From assembly GCF_014652935.1 (NCBI RefSeq), contig NZ_BMZT01000011.1:49111-113110 (forward strand): a stretch of DNA of 64,000 bases. The letters are read 5' to 3'. Position 1 is the stretch's first letter. Every line of letters begins with the position of its first letter. Both the position numbers and the translations under genes were made by a program. Origin of the DNA: Luteimonas padinae. GTDB taxonomy: Bacteria; Pseudomonadota; Gammaproteobacteria; Xanthomonadales; Xanthomonadaceae. Below, in pieces: positions 1 to 8,815 of this stretch. The notes beneath the pieces are model-generated. The model was not told the origin of the DNA. It worked only from the letters and a program-made list of their open reading frames with translations, and ran no database searches.

Positions 1-804
1 AAGATGAAGATCGAGCTCGCGGTGGACGAGGCCGACATCGGCCAGGTCCAGCCCGGGCAGCGGGTAAGCTTCACCGCCGACGCCTTCGCCGACCGCGAGT
101 TCTCCGGCGTAGTGGAGCAGGTGCGGCTGGCCGCGACGAACACCAGCAACGTGGTCACCTATCCCGTCGTGGTCACCGTCGACAACAGCGACGGCACGCT
201 GCTGCCGGGGCTGACGGTCAACGCCGAGATCGAGGTCAGCCGCCGCGACGGCGTGCTCAAGGTCTCCAACGCCGCGCTGCGCTACAAGCCCACCAGCGCC
301 GAGGGCCCGGTGGCCGCGGCGTCGGGCCGCGGCGCGCGTGCCGGCGTCACCGACGACCTGCGCCGCGAAGCCGCCGCCCTGGCGCTGGCGCCGGCGCAGC
401 AGGCGGCCTTCGACGAGGCGATCGCCGCGATCCAGGCCCGGCAGGAGGCACGCCAGGCGGCTCCCGCGGCGCCGAGCGGCGGCGGCCCCGGTTTCGGCTC
501 GCGCGGCGGTGGCGGAGCGCCTTCGGCGGCGATGTCCTCGCAGATCCGCCAGCGCATGCTGCAGCGCTACCGCGACGACTTCGCCGGCTTCCGCGCCAGC
601 CTCGACGAGGACCAGGCGCGGCGCTGGGACGCGGCGGTGGCCAGCCTGGTCGGCGCCACGCGGACGACGGTATACCGCCTGTCGGGCGGCAACCCCGAGC
701 CCGTCATGGTCCGCGTCGGCGCGTCCGACGGCACCATGACCGAGATCTCCGGCGCCGTGCAGGCCGGTGACGTGCTGGTGACCGGCGAGCGCGCGGCGCG
801 ATGA
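1..804 (+). CDS. Efflux periplasmic adaptor subunit (HlyD/MacA family), 5' end missing
   Basis: This is the C-terminal part of a membrane-fusion protein that bridges an inner-membrane ABC transporter to an outer-membrane channel. The reading frame is open from base 1, so the start lies outside the window. The first ~95 residues look like the beta-barrel of the HlyD family (VDEADIGQVQPGQRVSF, then LLPGLTVNAEIEV). The last ~45 (TVYRLSGGNPEPVMVRVG to GDVLVTGE) look like the membrane-proximal domain. Between them, about residues 100-215 form a Gly/Ala/Gln/Arg-rich, largely helical insert with two LxxxQ-type segments. The stop overlaps the start of the ATPase gene by 4 bases (ATGA), so the three genes form one operon. 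MacA is the closest named type, but the substrate is unknown. Confidence 0.85.
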   Translation, partial: KMKIELAVDEADIGQVQPGQRVSFTADAFADREFSGVVEQVRLAATNTSNVVTYPVVVTVDNSDGTLLPGLTVNAEIEVSRRDGVLKVSNAALRYKPTSAEGPVAAASGRGARAGVTDDLRREAAALALAPAQQAAFDEAIAAIQARQEARQAAPAAPSGGGPGFGSRGGGGAPSAAMSSQIRQRMLQRYRDDFAGFRASLDEDQARRWDAAVASLVGATRTTVYRLSGGNPEPVMVRVGASDGTMTEISGAVQAGDVLVTGERAAR

Positions 805-1505
805 ACACCGCCGTCCCGATCATCGAGACCCGCGCCCTGGGCAAGGTCTATTCGGCGGGCACCGAGGCCGAGGTCGTGGCGCTGAAGGACGTCGACCTGC
901 GCATCGAGCGCGGCGCGTTCGTCGCCATCATGGGGCCGTCGGGTTCGGGCAAGTCGACGCTGATGAACCTCATCGGTTGCCTCGATACGCCAAGCACCGG
1001 CAGCTACCACTGCGATGGCGTCGATGTCTCCACGCTCGACGCGGAAGAGCTGGCGTCGCTGCGCCGGGAGAAGATCGGCTTCGTCTTCCAGGGCTTCCAC
1101 CTGCTGCCGCGGATGAGCGCGCTCGACAATGTAGCGATGCCGCTGGCCTATGCCCGCGTGCCCCCGGACGAGCGCGCGCGCATGGCCGCCGAGGTGCTGG
1201 AGGCGGTGGGGCTGGGCGGCCGCACCGGCCACCGGCCGAACGAACTTTCGGGCGGCCAGCAGCAGCGCGTGGCGATTGCCCGCGCGCTGGTCAACCGCCC
1301 GCCGCTGCTGCTGGCCGACGAGCCCACCGGCGCGCTGGATTCGAAGACCGGCGAGGAGATCCTGGCGCTGTTCAAGCGGCTGCGCGACGAGGGCCACACG
1401 GTGGTCCTGATCACCCACGATGCCGAGGTCGCGGCGCACGCCGACCGCACCTACGTGATTCGCGACGGCGAGCTGCATCCGGAACACGCGGAGGCCGCGG
1501 CATGA
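801..1505 (+). CDS. ABC transporter ATP-binding protein, MacB/LolD type
   Basis: This 234-residue ATPase powers the adjoining permease. Visible motifs are Walker [10 protein letters not shown] (residues 45-53), Q-loop Gln97, signature LSGGQQQR (149-156), Walker B LLLADEP (169-175) and switch His206 in ITHD. The length and the VFQGFHLLP segment match the MacB/LolD/FtsE subfamily, whose members drive mechanotransmission rather than classical transport. The start ATG overlaps the adaptor stop, and the stop overlaps the permease start, so translation of all three genes is probably coupled. In E. coli MacB the ATPase and permease are fused; here they are separate polypeptides, which is common in this family. 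Confidence 0.93.
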   Translation: MNTAVPIIETRALGKVYSAGTEAEVVALKDVDLRIERGAFVAIMGPSGSGKSTLMNLIGCLDTPSTGSYHCDGVDVSTLDAEELASLRREKIGFVFQGFHLLPRMSALDNVAMPLAYARVPPDERARMAAEVLEAVGLGGRTGHRPNELSGGQQQRVAIARALVNRPPLLLADEPTGALDSKTGEEILALFKRLRDEGHTVVLITHDAEVAAHADRTYVIRDGELHPEHAEAAA

Positions 1506-2737
1506 AGTTCAGCGACGTCATCCGCACCGCCGTGCACGCCCTGCGCGGCAACTGGATGCGCAGCGTGCTTACCTCGCTGGGCGTGATCATCGGCATCGCC
1601 GCGGTGATCGTCATGGTGTCGGTGGGGCAGGGCACCCAGTCGGAGATCGACAAGATGGTGTCGGGGCTGGGTTCGCAGCGCCTGGACATCTCGCCGGGCT
1701 CGCGGCGCGGCCCGGGCGGCGTGCGCCAGAGCGCGTCGAGCTTCTACACGCTCACCGAAGGCGACGTCGAGGCGATCCGCAGCGACATCCCCGAGGTGCA
1801 GTACGTCTCCGGCTCGCTCAACGGCAGCACCCAGGTGGTCTACGCCGAGAACAACTGGTCCAGCCGCTGGCAGGGCGTGCAGCCCGACTACTTCGACATC
1901 AACGCCTGGACCCTCGTCGAGGGCGAGGCCTTCGATGCCCAGGACTACGGCGGTGCGGCCAAGGAAGTGATCCTGGGTGAGACCGTGCGCCGCGAGCTGT
2001 TCGGCGACGAGCCCGCGATCGGCCAGACCGTGCGCCTGGGCCGCGTGCCCTTCGTGGTCGTGGGCGTGCTCGCGCCCAAGGGGCAGGGCGGCTGGGGCCA
2101 GGACCAGGACGACGTGGTGATGGTGCCGATGCAGACCGCGCGCCGCCGGCTGCTCGGCTCCATGGGCCTGCCGCCCGGTGCCGTCATGCAGATCGCACTC
2201 ACCGTGGCCGATGCCGACGACCTGGGCTACGTGCAGGGCGAGGTGGAATCGCTGCTGCGCCAGCGCCACCGTATCGCGCCGGGCGGCGAGGACGATTTCA
2301 GCGTCCGCAACATCTCCGAGATCGTGGCCACGCGCACCGCGACCACGCGGCTGATGTCGCTGCTGCTGGGCGCGGTGGCGACGATCTCGCTGATCGTGGG
2401 CGGCATCGGGATCATGAACATCATGCTGGTGTCGGTCACCGAGCGCATCCGCGAGATCGGGCTGCGCATGGCCGTGGGCGCGGGGCCGTCGGACGTGCGC
2501 CGGCAGTTCCTGGCCGAGGCGATGCTGCTGTCGCTGGTCGGCGGCGCGCTCGGCATCGTGATCGGGGTCGCGGGGGCGCTGCTGGTGGGGCGCTTCGGTG
2601 ACCTGCCGGTGGTGCTGAACGGGCAGGTGGTGGGCCTGGCAGCCGGGTTTTCGGTCGCCACCGGCCTGTTCTTCGGCTACTACCCGGCGCGCAAGGCGTC
2701 GATGCTTGATCCGATCGAGGCGCTGCGCTCGCAGTAG
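1502..2737 (+). CDS. ABC transporter permease, MacB/FtsX type
   Basis: This 411-residue inner-membrane protein has an N-terminal membrane segment (about residues 20-42). A large periplasmic core (about 45-270) follows, then a C-terminal FtsX domain with three hydrophobic segments beginning near LMSLLLGAVATISLIVGGIGIMN. The motif GIMNIMLVSVTERIREIGLRMAVGA is typical of MacB permeases; it is cited here only as a run beginning GIMNIMLVSV. The frame stays open well upstream, but the ATG at 1502 overlaps the ATPase stop (ATGA) and begins the usual [11 protein letters not shown]-terminus. With the two preceding genes it would form a MacAB-like tripartite pump exporting macrolides, peptides or other amphiphiles. 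The actual substrate cannot be read from sequence. Confidence 0.92.
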   Translation: MKFSDVIRTAVHALRGNWMRSVLTSLGVIIGIAAVIVMVSVGQGTQSEIDKMVSGLGSQRLDISPGSRRGPGGVRQSASSFYTLTEGDVEAIRSDIPEVQYVSGSLNGSTQVVYAENNWSSRWQGVQPDYFDINAWTLVEGEAFDAQDYGGAAKEVILGETVRRELFGDEPAIGQTVRLGRVPFVVVGVLAPKGQGGWGQDQDDVVMVPMQTARRRLLGSMGLPPGAVMQIALTVADADDLGYVQGEVESLLRQRHRIAPGGEDDFSVRNISEIVATRTATTRLMSLLLGAVATISLIVGGIGIMNIMLVSVTERIREIGLRMAVGAGPSDVRRQFLAEAMLLSLVGGALGIVIGVAGALLVGRFGDLPVVLNGQVVGLAAGFSVATGLFFGYYPARKASMLDPIEALRSQ

Positions 2738-2846
2738 GCACTAGGGTCGACCCCATCGGGGGCGGCCCCGGGTTGGCGGCTGCCGGCGGGAGCGGGACAC
2801 TCGCTCCATCGCGGCTGCCGCCGCTCTCTGCGGGACGGAGACACCA

Positions 2847-3515
2847 ATGACCGCCATCCACAGCATTTCCTGGGGCGACACCCTGTCCCAGATCGCGCAG
2901 CGCTACGGCACTTCGGTCAATGCGCTGATGGACGCCAACTCCCAGATCAAGGACGCGGACCTGATCTACGCCGGCGATTCGCTGAACATCCCCGGCGCGA
3001 CCGGCTCGCAGGGCGGCGCGGGCGCTGCCGGGGGTCCGGGTGGGCCGGGCGGTACGACCGGCGTCGACGGCGTGAAGGGGGGCGGTCCGGTCAGCGGCAA
3101 CAACGCCGCGGCGATCGCCGAGCAGTTCATCGGCCGCAACGCCGGCGAGCTGAAGTACAGCGACGAGCTGCCGATGCAGAGCTGGGTGCCGAACAACGTC
3201 AACTGCGCGAATTTCGTGTCGGCGTGCCTGCAGAAGGCCGGCCTCATCGACGCCGGCCAGGCCAGCGCCTCGGTCGACCAGCTGGCGAACAACCTCAAGG
3301 GCGATGGCTGGCAGACGGTGTCGCTGGCCAATGCCAGCCCCGGCGACGTGGTGCTGATGCAGCGCAACGGGCAGTCGCACGTGGTGCTGTTCGCGGGCTT
3401 CGAGAACGGGCAGCCGAAGTTCATCGGGTCCAACAACGTCAACGCGGACGGTTCGCAGCGCATCAGCTGGGGCGGCGCGTCGGGCAACTACGAGATCATC
3501 ACCCCGCCGCGCTGA
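2847..3515 (+). CDS. LysM domain protein with C-terminal Cys/His peptidase-like (CHAP/NlpC-like) domain
   Basis: This 222-residue protein starts directly with a LysM peptidoglycan-binding module (residues 4-49, ISWGDTLSQIAQRYGTSVNALMDAN). A Gly-rich linker (50-85) leads to a domain with NCANFVSACLQ (Cys120) and QSHVVLF (His178). That Cys...His order, with a following GSNN turn, is the pattern of CHAP/NlpC-type amidases or endopeptidases that cut cell-wall peptide. There is no N-terminal signal peptide, which is unexpected for a wall-acting enzyme. A gene-specific terminator hairpin follows at 3537. The enzymatic class is inferred from the motifs; the LysM call is secure. Confidence 0.75.
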   Translation: MTAIHSISWGDTLSQIAQRYGTSVNALMDANSQIKDADLIYAGDSLNIPGATGSQGGAGAAGGPGGPGGTTGVDGVKGGGPVSGNNAAAIAEQFIGRNAGELKYSDELPMQSWVPNNVNCANFVSACLQKAGLIDAGQASASVDQLANNLKGDGWQTVSLANASPGDVVLMQRNGQSHVVLFAGFENGQPKFIGSNNVNADGSQRISWGGASGNYEIITPPR

Positions 3516-3536
3516 TGCAGCTCGCGCCGTGGTCGA

Positions 3537-3572
3537 CAGTGAGCCGGGTTCCGTCCCGGCTCGCTGCGTTTT
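3537..3572 (+). terminator. Rho-independent terminator after the LysM gene
   Basis: Arms CAGTGAGCCGGG (3537-3548) and CCCGGCTCGCTG (3555-3566) pair over 12 base pairs with one G-T, around the 6-base loop TTCCGT. CGTTTT follows. It lies 22 bases after the LysM gene stop and before the convergent gene ending at 3640. Confidence 0.7.
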
Positions 3573-3639
3573 GCGGACGGGGAATTGCAGGCCTGCGACG
3601 GCCCTCGGACGGCCGGCGCCAGAAACGGAACGGCGGGCG

Positions 3640-4233
3640 CTAGAAACCGAACAGCGCGCGCGGCGCCGCGTGTTCCTGCGGCCAGCCCAGCCAGGCCACG
3701 TCGCCCGGGCCGATGGCGAAGTCCACCACCGTCCAGTGGCCCGTTTGCGGAGCCTCCGCGGCGACGGCCGCGTCGGCGTCCTCCTGCGGCAGGCCGGCCT
3801 GGTCGCGGGCTGCCGCCTCGGCAGGAGCGGCCGGACCGGCTCCGGCTGCCACGGATTCCCGGGCGCCATCGGACGCATCGCCTGCCGCGTCGCCTTCGCG
3901 ACGCAGCAGCGCCACGTAGACATCCGACATCGCGCCCTGTTCCGCCGCATCGGCGAAGCGCGTGCCAGAGACGTCGATGCGACCGCCCCCGGGGGAGCGC
4001 ATGTTGCCGATCACGAAGGCCCAGTTGCCCAGGCGGTCGATGCGTTCGACCGCGAGTTCGACGTTGCGCCCGAACTCCGTGTTCAACGGCGTCATCGCGG
4101 CGCCGAGGACCGCATCGTGGACGGGATCGCCGGCCGCCAGCGGCTGCGGATTGGCCTGTGCGAACGAAGGATTCATGGCAGCTCCGAGGGCGAGGGCGGT
4201 CATCGCCCCGAGAATAACAGCGGCCTGGCGCAT
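3640..4233 (-). CDS. Exported protein of unknown function
   Basis: I do not recognise this family. The 197-residue product starts MRQAAVILGAMTALALGAAM and has a Sec-type signal peptide likely cleaved near SFA-QA. An in-frame ATG exists 39 bases further out, but the chosen start has a near-perfect ribosome site (CCAGGAGG, 6 bases upstream of the ATG), so 4233 is preferred. The mature part has a folded-looking N-terminal half (VELAVERIDRLGNWAFVIGNM; residues like VYVALLRREG). An Ala/Glu/Asp-rich linker and a C-terminal WTVVDFAIGPGDVAWLGWP segment follow. It is probably periplasmic. The gene lies just downstream of the SGNH-hydrolase gene on the same strand. Confidence 0.7.
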   Translation of the reverse strand: MRQAAVILGAMTALALGAAMNPSFAQANPQPLAAGDPVHDAVLGAAMTPLNTEFGRNVELAVERIDRLGNWAFVIGNMRSPGGGRIDVSGTRFADAAEQGAMSDVYVALLRREGDAAGDASDGARESVAAGAGPAAPAEAAARDQAGLPQEDADAAVAAEAPQTGHWTVVDFAIGPGDVAWLGWPQEHAAPRALFGF

Positions 4234-4303
4234 GCCCAGCCTCCTGGTCCGGTTGTGCGACGGCTGCATCATCGCAGGCGTGGTCTTCGCGGCGGGTGAA
4301 GTG

Positions 4304-5074
4304 TCAGCGCAGCCGCGGCGCGATCGCTTCCCGCCAGATGCCGTAGCCGCGCGCGTTCATATGCAGCCGGTCGGCGATGAACAGCTCGCCGCGCGGTTGG
4401 CCCGATGCGTCGAGCATCGGCGTGGCGACGTCGATGTAGCCCGTCCCGGGCTGGCCGCGCAGCCAGGCCTCGACCCTTGCGTTGGCCTCCCGTTGCAGCG
4501 GCAGCTGCGCGAAGCGCGCGGGACTGGGTTTGATCGAGACCCAGAGGATGCGGGTGTCCGGCAGCGCCGCCCGCAGCCGCGCGACCAGCAGACGCGTGTC
4601 CGCCAGCACCTGCGCGGGCGTGCGCCCGGCGTCGATGTCGTTCTCGCCGGCATAGAGCAGCAGGACGCGCGGGCGGTAGCGAATGGCGACCTGGTCCGCG
4701 TGCCATGCCAGATCGCGCACCTGGGAGCCGCCGAACCCGCGGTTGAGCACGGGCGTCCGGGGGAAATCCGCGCGCAGCGAATCCCACATCCGGAACGAGG
4801 AACTGCCGGCGAAGACCACCGGGTGGGGCGGCGGCGGGTGCGCTTCGTCCCGGGCCGCGAACCGCGCCATGTCCGCCTGCCAGTCCGGCGAGGAGACCGG
4901 ATCCAGATGCCCGGCGAGCGGCGCGGACGCCGTCGTCGAGCCTGCGGCCGGCGTCTCCGGCTGCGTGGCGCAGGCGCCAGGCAGCAGCGCCAGGACGACA
5001 CAGGCCAAGGCGGCCGCGGCGCGCGGGATGGAGATGCGCGGGCCGGTGGCGCGCGTGCGGCTGGGGCGATCCAT
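4304..5074 (-). CDS. SGNH/GDSL-family hydrolase, probable lipoprotein
   Basis: This 256-residue esterase-like protein carries SGNH-family blocks. These are FAGSSSFRMW with nucleophile Ser91, RGFGGSQ (Gly block), AGENDID (Asn block) and DRLHMNARGY with Asp235/His238 as the rest of the catalytic triad. The N-terminus is basic and then hydrophobic (CVVLALLPGACATQ), ending in a lipobox-like PGAC with Cys35, so it is probably lipid-anchored by Lgt, which is encoded nearby. The lipobox has Pro at -3, which is not ideal. The family cleaves esters of lipids, acylated sugars or peptidoglycan acetyl groups; the substrate is unknown here. Confidence 0.85.
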   Translation of the reverse strand: MDRPSRTRATGPRISIPRAAAALACVVLALLPGACATQPETPAAGSTTASAPLAGHLDPVSSPDWQADMARFAARDEAHPPPPHPVVFAGSSSFRMWDSLRADFPRTPVLNRGFGGSQVRDLAWHADQVAIRYRPRVLLLYAGENDIDAGRTPAQVLADTRLLVARLRAALPDTRILWVSIKPSPARFAQLPLQREANARVEAWLRGQPGTGYIDVATPMLDASGQPRGELFIADRLHMNARGYGIWREAIAPRLR

Positions 5075-5324
5075 GGATGGACTCCGGGCAGGGGCCTGCG
5101 GCCAGTGGAGCAGCGCGCGTCCCCGGGCACAACCGGGGGCGACCGGCCGCGCACGCCGCCTTGTGGCAAAATTGCCCGCTTACTGGTCGGACGCGGCGCT
5201 GATTCGCATGCAGTTCCCATCCCCGTGGTGCCCGGAGGGCAGCCGCATCCCCGCCGCCGGCCTCGCTGGCGCCCTGCCGGTCGCGCCAACGCGCTCCAGC
5301 GGTTGGCGCTGAGCAGGGAAGACG

Positions 5325-5705
5325 ATGGCCGACGAAACCGGACACCTGCCCCGCGGTCCCGCGCGCATGTTCAAGGCGACCGTCTGGTCGCTGCAGGGGC
5401 TGCGCGCCGCCTGGCTGCACGAGTCCTCGTTCCGGCTCGAGGTCTACCTGTTCGTGGTGCTGGCACCCCTCGGCTGGTGGCTGGGGCAGGACGGCGTGGA
5501 GCGCGCGCTGCTGGTGGGCTGCCTGATGCTGGTGCTGGCCATCGAACTGCTGAACTCCGCCATCGAAGCCGTGATCGGCCGCTATGGCGACGAACACCAC
5601 GAACTCGCGGGGCGCGCCAAGGACATGGGCTCGGCCGCCGTGTTCGTGCTGATGCTCAATGTGCTGCTGGTGTGGGGCGCGATCCTGCTGCCACGCCTGC
5701 CATGA
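5325..5705 (+). CDS. dgkA: Diacylglycerol kinase
   Basis: DgkA phosphorylates diacylglycerol to phosphatidic acid, recycling lipid left over from envelope glucan synthesis. The 126-residue size matches the small trimeric membrane kinase (E. coli ~121). Three hydrophobic segments are present (about 40-58, 62-80 and 104-123). The family signature appears as ELLNSAIEAVIGRYGDEHHELAGRAKDMGSAAVF, here noted by its parts ELLNSAIEAV and RAKDMGSAAV. GCAGGGAAGA upstream of the ATG is an adequate ribosome site. The 250-base divergent gap to the SGNH gene must carry its promoter, which I could not place with confidence. Confidence 0.95.
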   Translation: MADETGHLPRGPARMFKATVWSLQGLRAAWLHESSFRLEVYLFVVLAPLGWWLGQDGVERALLVGCLMLVLAIELLNSAIEAVIGRYGDEHHELAGRAKDMGSAAVFVLMLNVLLVWGAILLPRLP

Positions 5706-5751
5706 CCGCCGTGCACGCCACGGCACCCGTTTCCCGAAGGACAAGCAAGCC

Positions 5752-6489
5752 ATGATCGAACTCATCACCGACCCGCAGGTGTGGATCCTGCTGGTCACGC
5801 TGGCCACGATCGAGATCGTGCTCGGCATCGACAACCTGGTGTTCATCTCGATCGCGGTCAGCCGCCTGCCCGCGGAGCGGCGCGAGTTCGCGCGCAAGTT
5901 CGGCATCGCGGTGGCCTGCATCACGCGCCTGGGCCTGCTGCTGACCCTGGCCTGGCTGGCCGGGCTGACCAGCGACCTGTTCACGCTGTTCGGGCAGGGC
6001 ATCTCGGTCCGCGACCTGGTGCTGATCCTGGGCGGCCTGTTCCTGATCGTGAAGGGCGCGATGGAGATCCGCTCGCTCGTGGCGGGCGAGCACGAGGACG
6101 TGGACGGCATGGGCAAGGCCGCGACCTCGTTCGCCATGGTCATCACCCAGATCGCGATCATCGACATCGTGTTCTCACTCGACTCGGTGATCGCCGCGGT
6201 GGGCATGGCCGGCGACTACATCCCGGTGATGGTCGCGGCGATCCTGGTCGCGGTCGGCGTGATGCTGCTGGCGGCCGAACCGCTGGGCCGCTTCATCGAC
6301 AACAACCCGACGGTCAAGATGCTGGCGCTGGCGTTCATCGTGCTGATCGGTGTGTACCTGCTCACCGAGGGCTTCGACCTGCACATCCCGCGCGCCTACA
6401 TCTACGGTTCGATGGCCTTCTCGGCCTTCGTCGAGGGCCTGAACCTGTGGGCCAAGCGCCGCGCCCTGAGGGGCGTGGCCAACGAGTGA
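5752..6489 (+). CDS. TerC family integral membrane protein
   Basis: This 245-residue protein has about seven hydrophobic segments and the TerC hallmarks. These are [15 protein letters not shown] near residue 20-35 and the second conserved block [16 protein letters not shown], with paired acidic residues in the membrane. TerC proteins are linked to metal ion (notably manganese) export at the inner membrane. The open frame extends upstream, but the ATG at 5752 starts the canonical [12 protein letters not shown]-terminus and follows CGAAGGACAAG. The downstream lgt gene begins 10 bases after the stop. The tellurite name is historical. Confidence 0.9.
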   Translation: MIELITDPQVWILLVTLATIEIVLGIDNLVFISIAVSRLPAERREFARKFGIAVACITRLGLLLTLAWLAGLTSDLFTLFGQGISVRDLVLILGGLFLIVKGAMEIRSLVAGEHEDVDGMGKAATSFAMVITQIAIIDIVFSLDSVIAAVGMAGDYIPVMVAAILVAVGVMLLAAEPLGRFIDNNPTVKMLALAFIVLIGVYLLTEGFDLHIPRAYIYGSMAFSAFVEGLNLWAKRRALRGVANE

Positions 6490-6499
6490 GCGACGCGGC

Positions 6500-7411
6500 A
6501 TGAGCCTCCTGCACCTGGTCGACCCGATCGCGCTCCAGTCGCCCGCCTTCGAGCTGGCGGGGCGAACCTTCCAGCCCGGGGTCCACTGGTACGGGCTGAT
6601 GTATGCGCTGGCCTTCCTCAGCGCCTGGCTGCTCGGCCGTTCGCGGATCCGCGCCGGGCGCCTGCCCGGCGTCGACGAGGCCGGCTTCGGTGACCTGATG
6701 TTCTACGGCATGCTCGGCGTGGTGCTGGGCGGCCGCATCGGCTACGTGCTGTTCTACTCGTTCGGTGATTTCCTCGCCAACCCGCTGATGCTGGTGAAGG
6801 TCTGGGAAGGCGGCATGAGCTTCCATGGCGGCCTGCTGGGCGTGCTGCTGGCCAGCTGGCTGTGGTCGCGCCAGCGCCGGCTGCACTTCATGGACACGAT
6901 GGACTTCGTGGCGCCGCTGGTGCCGCTGGGGCTGGGCTTCGGCCGCATCGGCAACTGGATCGGCGGCGAGCTCTGGGGTAAGCCCACCGACCTGCCCTGG
7001 GCCACGGTGTTCCGCAGCGCGCTGCCGCAGGACCTTGCTTACCTCGACGACGCCGCGCTGCGTGCGCTGCACCAGGCCGGGCAGCTCGAGCCTTACGCGC
7101 GCCACCCCTCGCAGCTGTACCAGGCCGTCCTCGAGGGCGTGGCGATGTTCGCGGTGCTGTGGTGGTTCTCCCGCCGGCCGCGCCCGCGCTACGCCGTGGC
7201 CGGCATGTTCGCGCTGCTGTACGGCGCGTTCCGCTTCCTGGTCGAGTTCGTGCGCGAGCCCGACGCGCACATCGGCTACCTCGCCTTCGGCTGGCTGACG
7301 ATGGGGCAGGTGCTGAGCACGCCGCTGATCCTGCTGGGCCTGTACTGGCTGTGGTGGTCGCGCCGCACCCCCACCCTGCAACCCGCCCCCCCGCCCACCG
7401 CCCCCTTGTAG
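6500..7411 (+). CDS. lgt: Prolipoprotein diacylglyceryl transferase
   Basis: Lgt transfers diacylglyceryl from phosphatidylglycerol to the lipobox cysteine of prolipoproteins in the inner membrane, the first step of lipoprotein maturation. The 303-residue polytopic protein has [32 protein letters not shown] and the [21 protein letters not shown] region (its start [10 protein letters not shown] is the family signature). The order lgt-thyA is also found in E. coli. The last codons read into a dispersed repeat, and the TAG stop is the TAG of that repeat's GTAGGAGC. The Pro-rich tail before the stop is therefore probably not functionally important. Confidence 0.96.
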   Translation: MSLLHLVDPIALQSPAFELAGRTFQPGVHWYGLMYALAFLSAWLLGRSRIRAGRLPGVDEAGFGDLMFYGMLGVVLGGRIGYVLFYSFGDFLANPLMLVKVWEGGMSFHGGLLGVLLASWLWSRQRRLHFMDTMDFVAPLVPLGLGFGRIGNWIGGELWGKPTDLPWATVFRSALPQDLAYLDDAALRALHQAGQLEPYARHPSQLYQAVLEGVAMFAVLWWFSRRPRPRYAVAGMFALLYGAFRFLVEFVREPDAHIGYLAFGWLTMGQVLSTPLILLGLYWLWWSRRTPTLQPAPPPTAPL

Positions 7412-7432
7412 GAGCAGCTACAGCTGCGACCC
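7407..7432 (+). repeat. Dispersed REP-like element, copy 1
   Basis: TGTAGGAGCAGCTACAGCTG followed by CGACC. It contains the internal palindrome AGCAGCTACAGCTGC. The same 25-base unit recurs at 28978-29002 and, inverted, at 29046-29070. A diverged relative is at 43197. It provides the lgt stop codon. Confidence 0.85.
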
Positions 7433-7483
7433 GCATCCCGCCGCCGCGGCAGCGCCCTCCGACCCGACAGACGAGGCCACCCC

Positions 7484-8278
7484 ATGCGCCAGTACCTCGA
7501 CCTCCTCCGCCACGTCCTCGAGCACGGCACAGAAAAGGCCGACCGCACCGGCACCGGCACGCGCAGCGTCTTCGGCTGGCAGATGCGCTTTGACCTGGCC
7601 GAAGGCTTCCCGCTGGTCACCACCAAGAAGCTGCACCTGCGGTCGATCATCCACGAGCTGCTGTGGTTCCTGCAGGGCGAGACCAACATCGCCTACCTGC
7701 GCGAGAACAAGGTCTCGATCTGGGACGAGTGGGCCGACGCCGAAGGCGAACTTGGACCGGTCTATGGCAAGCAGTGGCGGCGCTGGGCCGCAGGCGACGG
7801 CCGCGAGATCGACCAGATCCGCTGGGTGGTGGACGAGATCCGCCGCAACCCCGATTCGCGCCGGCTGATCGTCAGTGCCTGGAACGTGGCCGACCTGCCG
7901 GCGATGGCGCTGATGCCCTGCCACACCATGTTCCAGTTCTACGTGGTCGACGGGAAGCTGAGCTGCCAGCTCTACCAGCGCAGCGGCGACATCTTCCTCG
8001 GCGTGCCCTTCAACATCGCCAGCTATGCGCTGCTCACCCACATGGTGGCGCAGGCCACGGGCCTTGGCGTGGGCGACTTCGTGCACACGCTGGGCGATGC
8101 GCACCTGTATTCGAACCACTACGACCAGGCGCGGGAGCAGCTGGCGCGCGAGCCGCGGCCGCTGCCGAGGCTGGCGTTGAACCCCGCGATCCGCGACATC
8201 TTCGACTTCAGCTACGAGGACATCGCGATCGAAGGCTACGACCCGCTGCCGGCGATCAAGGCGCCGGTGGCGGTCTGA
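7484..8278 (+). CDS. thyA: Thymidylate synthase
   Basis: ThyA methylates dUMP to dTMP using methylenetetrahydrofolate and yields dihydrofolate, which the product of the next gene reduces. The 264-residue length equals the E. coli enzyme. Recognisable parts are [17 protein letters not shown] (folate/phosphate loop), the catalytic cysteine in [12 protein letters not shown], the [18 protein letters not shown] segment ([14 protein letters not shown]) and HLYSNHYDQ. The start ATG follows ACGAGG. folA begins 10 bases after the stop, giving a lgt-thyA-folA series. Confidence 0.98.
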   Translation: MRQYLDLLRHVLEHGTEKADRTGTGTRSVFGWQMRFDLAEGFPLVTTKKLHLRSIIHELLWFLQGETNIAYLRENKVSIWDEWADAEGELGPVYGKQWRRWAAGDGREIDQIRWVVDEIRRNPDSRRLIVSAWNVADLPAMALMPCHTMFQFYVVDGKLSCQLYQRSGDIFLGVPFNIASYALLTHMVAQATGLGVGDFVHTLGDAHLYSNHYDQAREQLAREPRPLPRLALNPAIRDIFDFSYEDIAIEGYDPLPAIKAPVAV

Positions 8279-8288
8279 GCGCGGCGCG

Positions 8289-8798
8289 ATGGCGGCCAGC
8301 GCCGCGACGCGTGTGCCGATCGACCTGGTCGTGGCGATGGACCGCGCGCGCGCCATCGGTCGCGACAACGGCCTGCCCTGGCATTTGCCCGACGACCTCG
8401 CGCGCTTCAAGGCGCTGACCCTCGGGCGGACCCTGCTCATGGGCCGCCGGACGGCCGAGTCGCTGGGGCGGGCGCTGCCGAAGCGCCGCAACCTCGTGCT
8501 GACCCGCAGCGGCCGCGTGCCGTTCGCCGGCATGGAGGCGGTGGGGTCGCTGGACGAGGCGCTTGCCCTGGCGGGCGCGGACGGGCTCGGCGTGATCGGC
8601 GGCGGCGAGGTCTATGCGCTCGCGCTGCCGCGGGCGTCGGTGCTGCACATCACCCACGTCGACACCCTCGTCGACGATGCCCACGCCTTCTTCCCGCCAT
8701 TCGACGCGCACGAATGGCGCGCGGTGGCGCGCGAGCCGCACCCGGCCGACGACCGCCACGCCTTCGCCTTCGAGTTCGTCGAGTACCGGCGCGCCTGA
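8289..8798 (+). CDS. folA: Dihydrofolate reductase
   Basis: FolA reduces dihydrofolate to tetrahydrofolate with NADPH and is the trimethoprim target. The 169-residue protein shows IDLVVAMDRARAIGRDNGLPWHLPDDLARFK. Within that, GLPWHLPDDLARFK holds the active-site acidic Asp and the Met20-loop Trp. The NADPH-binding elements LMGRRTAESLGR and VIGGGEVYALALP are also present. It sits downstream of thyA, its metabolic partner, and ends 17 bases from the convergent apaH stop. Gene order folA/apaH is the same in E. coli. Confidence 0.97.
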   Translation: MAASAATRVPIDLVVAMDRARAIGRDNGLPWHLPDDLARFKALTLGRTLLMGRRTAESLGRALPKRRNLVLTRSGRVPFAGMEAVGSLDEALALAGADGLGVIGGGEVYALALPRASVLHITHVDTLVDDAHAFFPPFDAHEWRAVAREPHPADDRHAFAFEFVEYRRA

Positions 8799-8815
8799 GC
8801 CGCGCGCCGCGCCGC

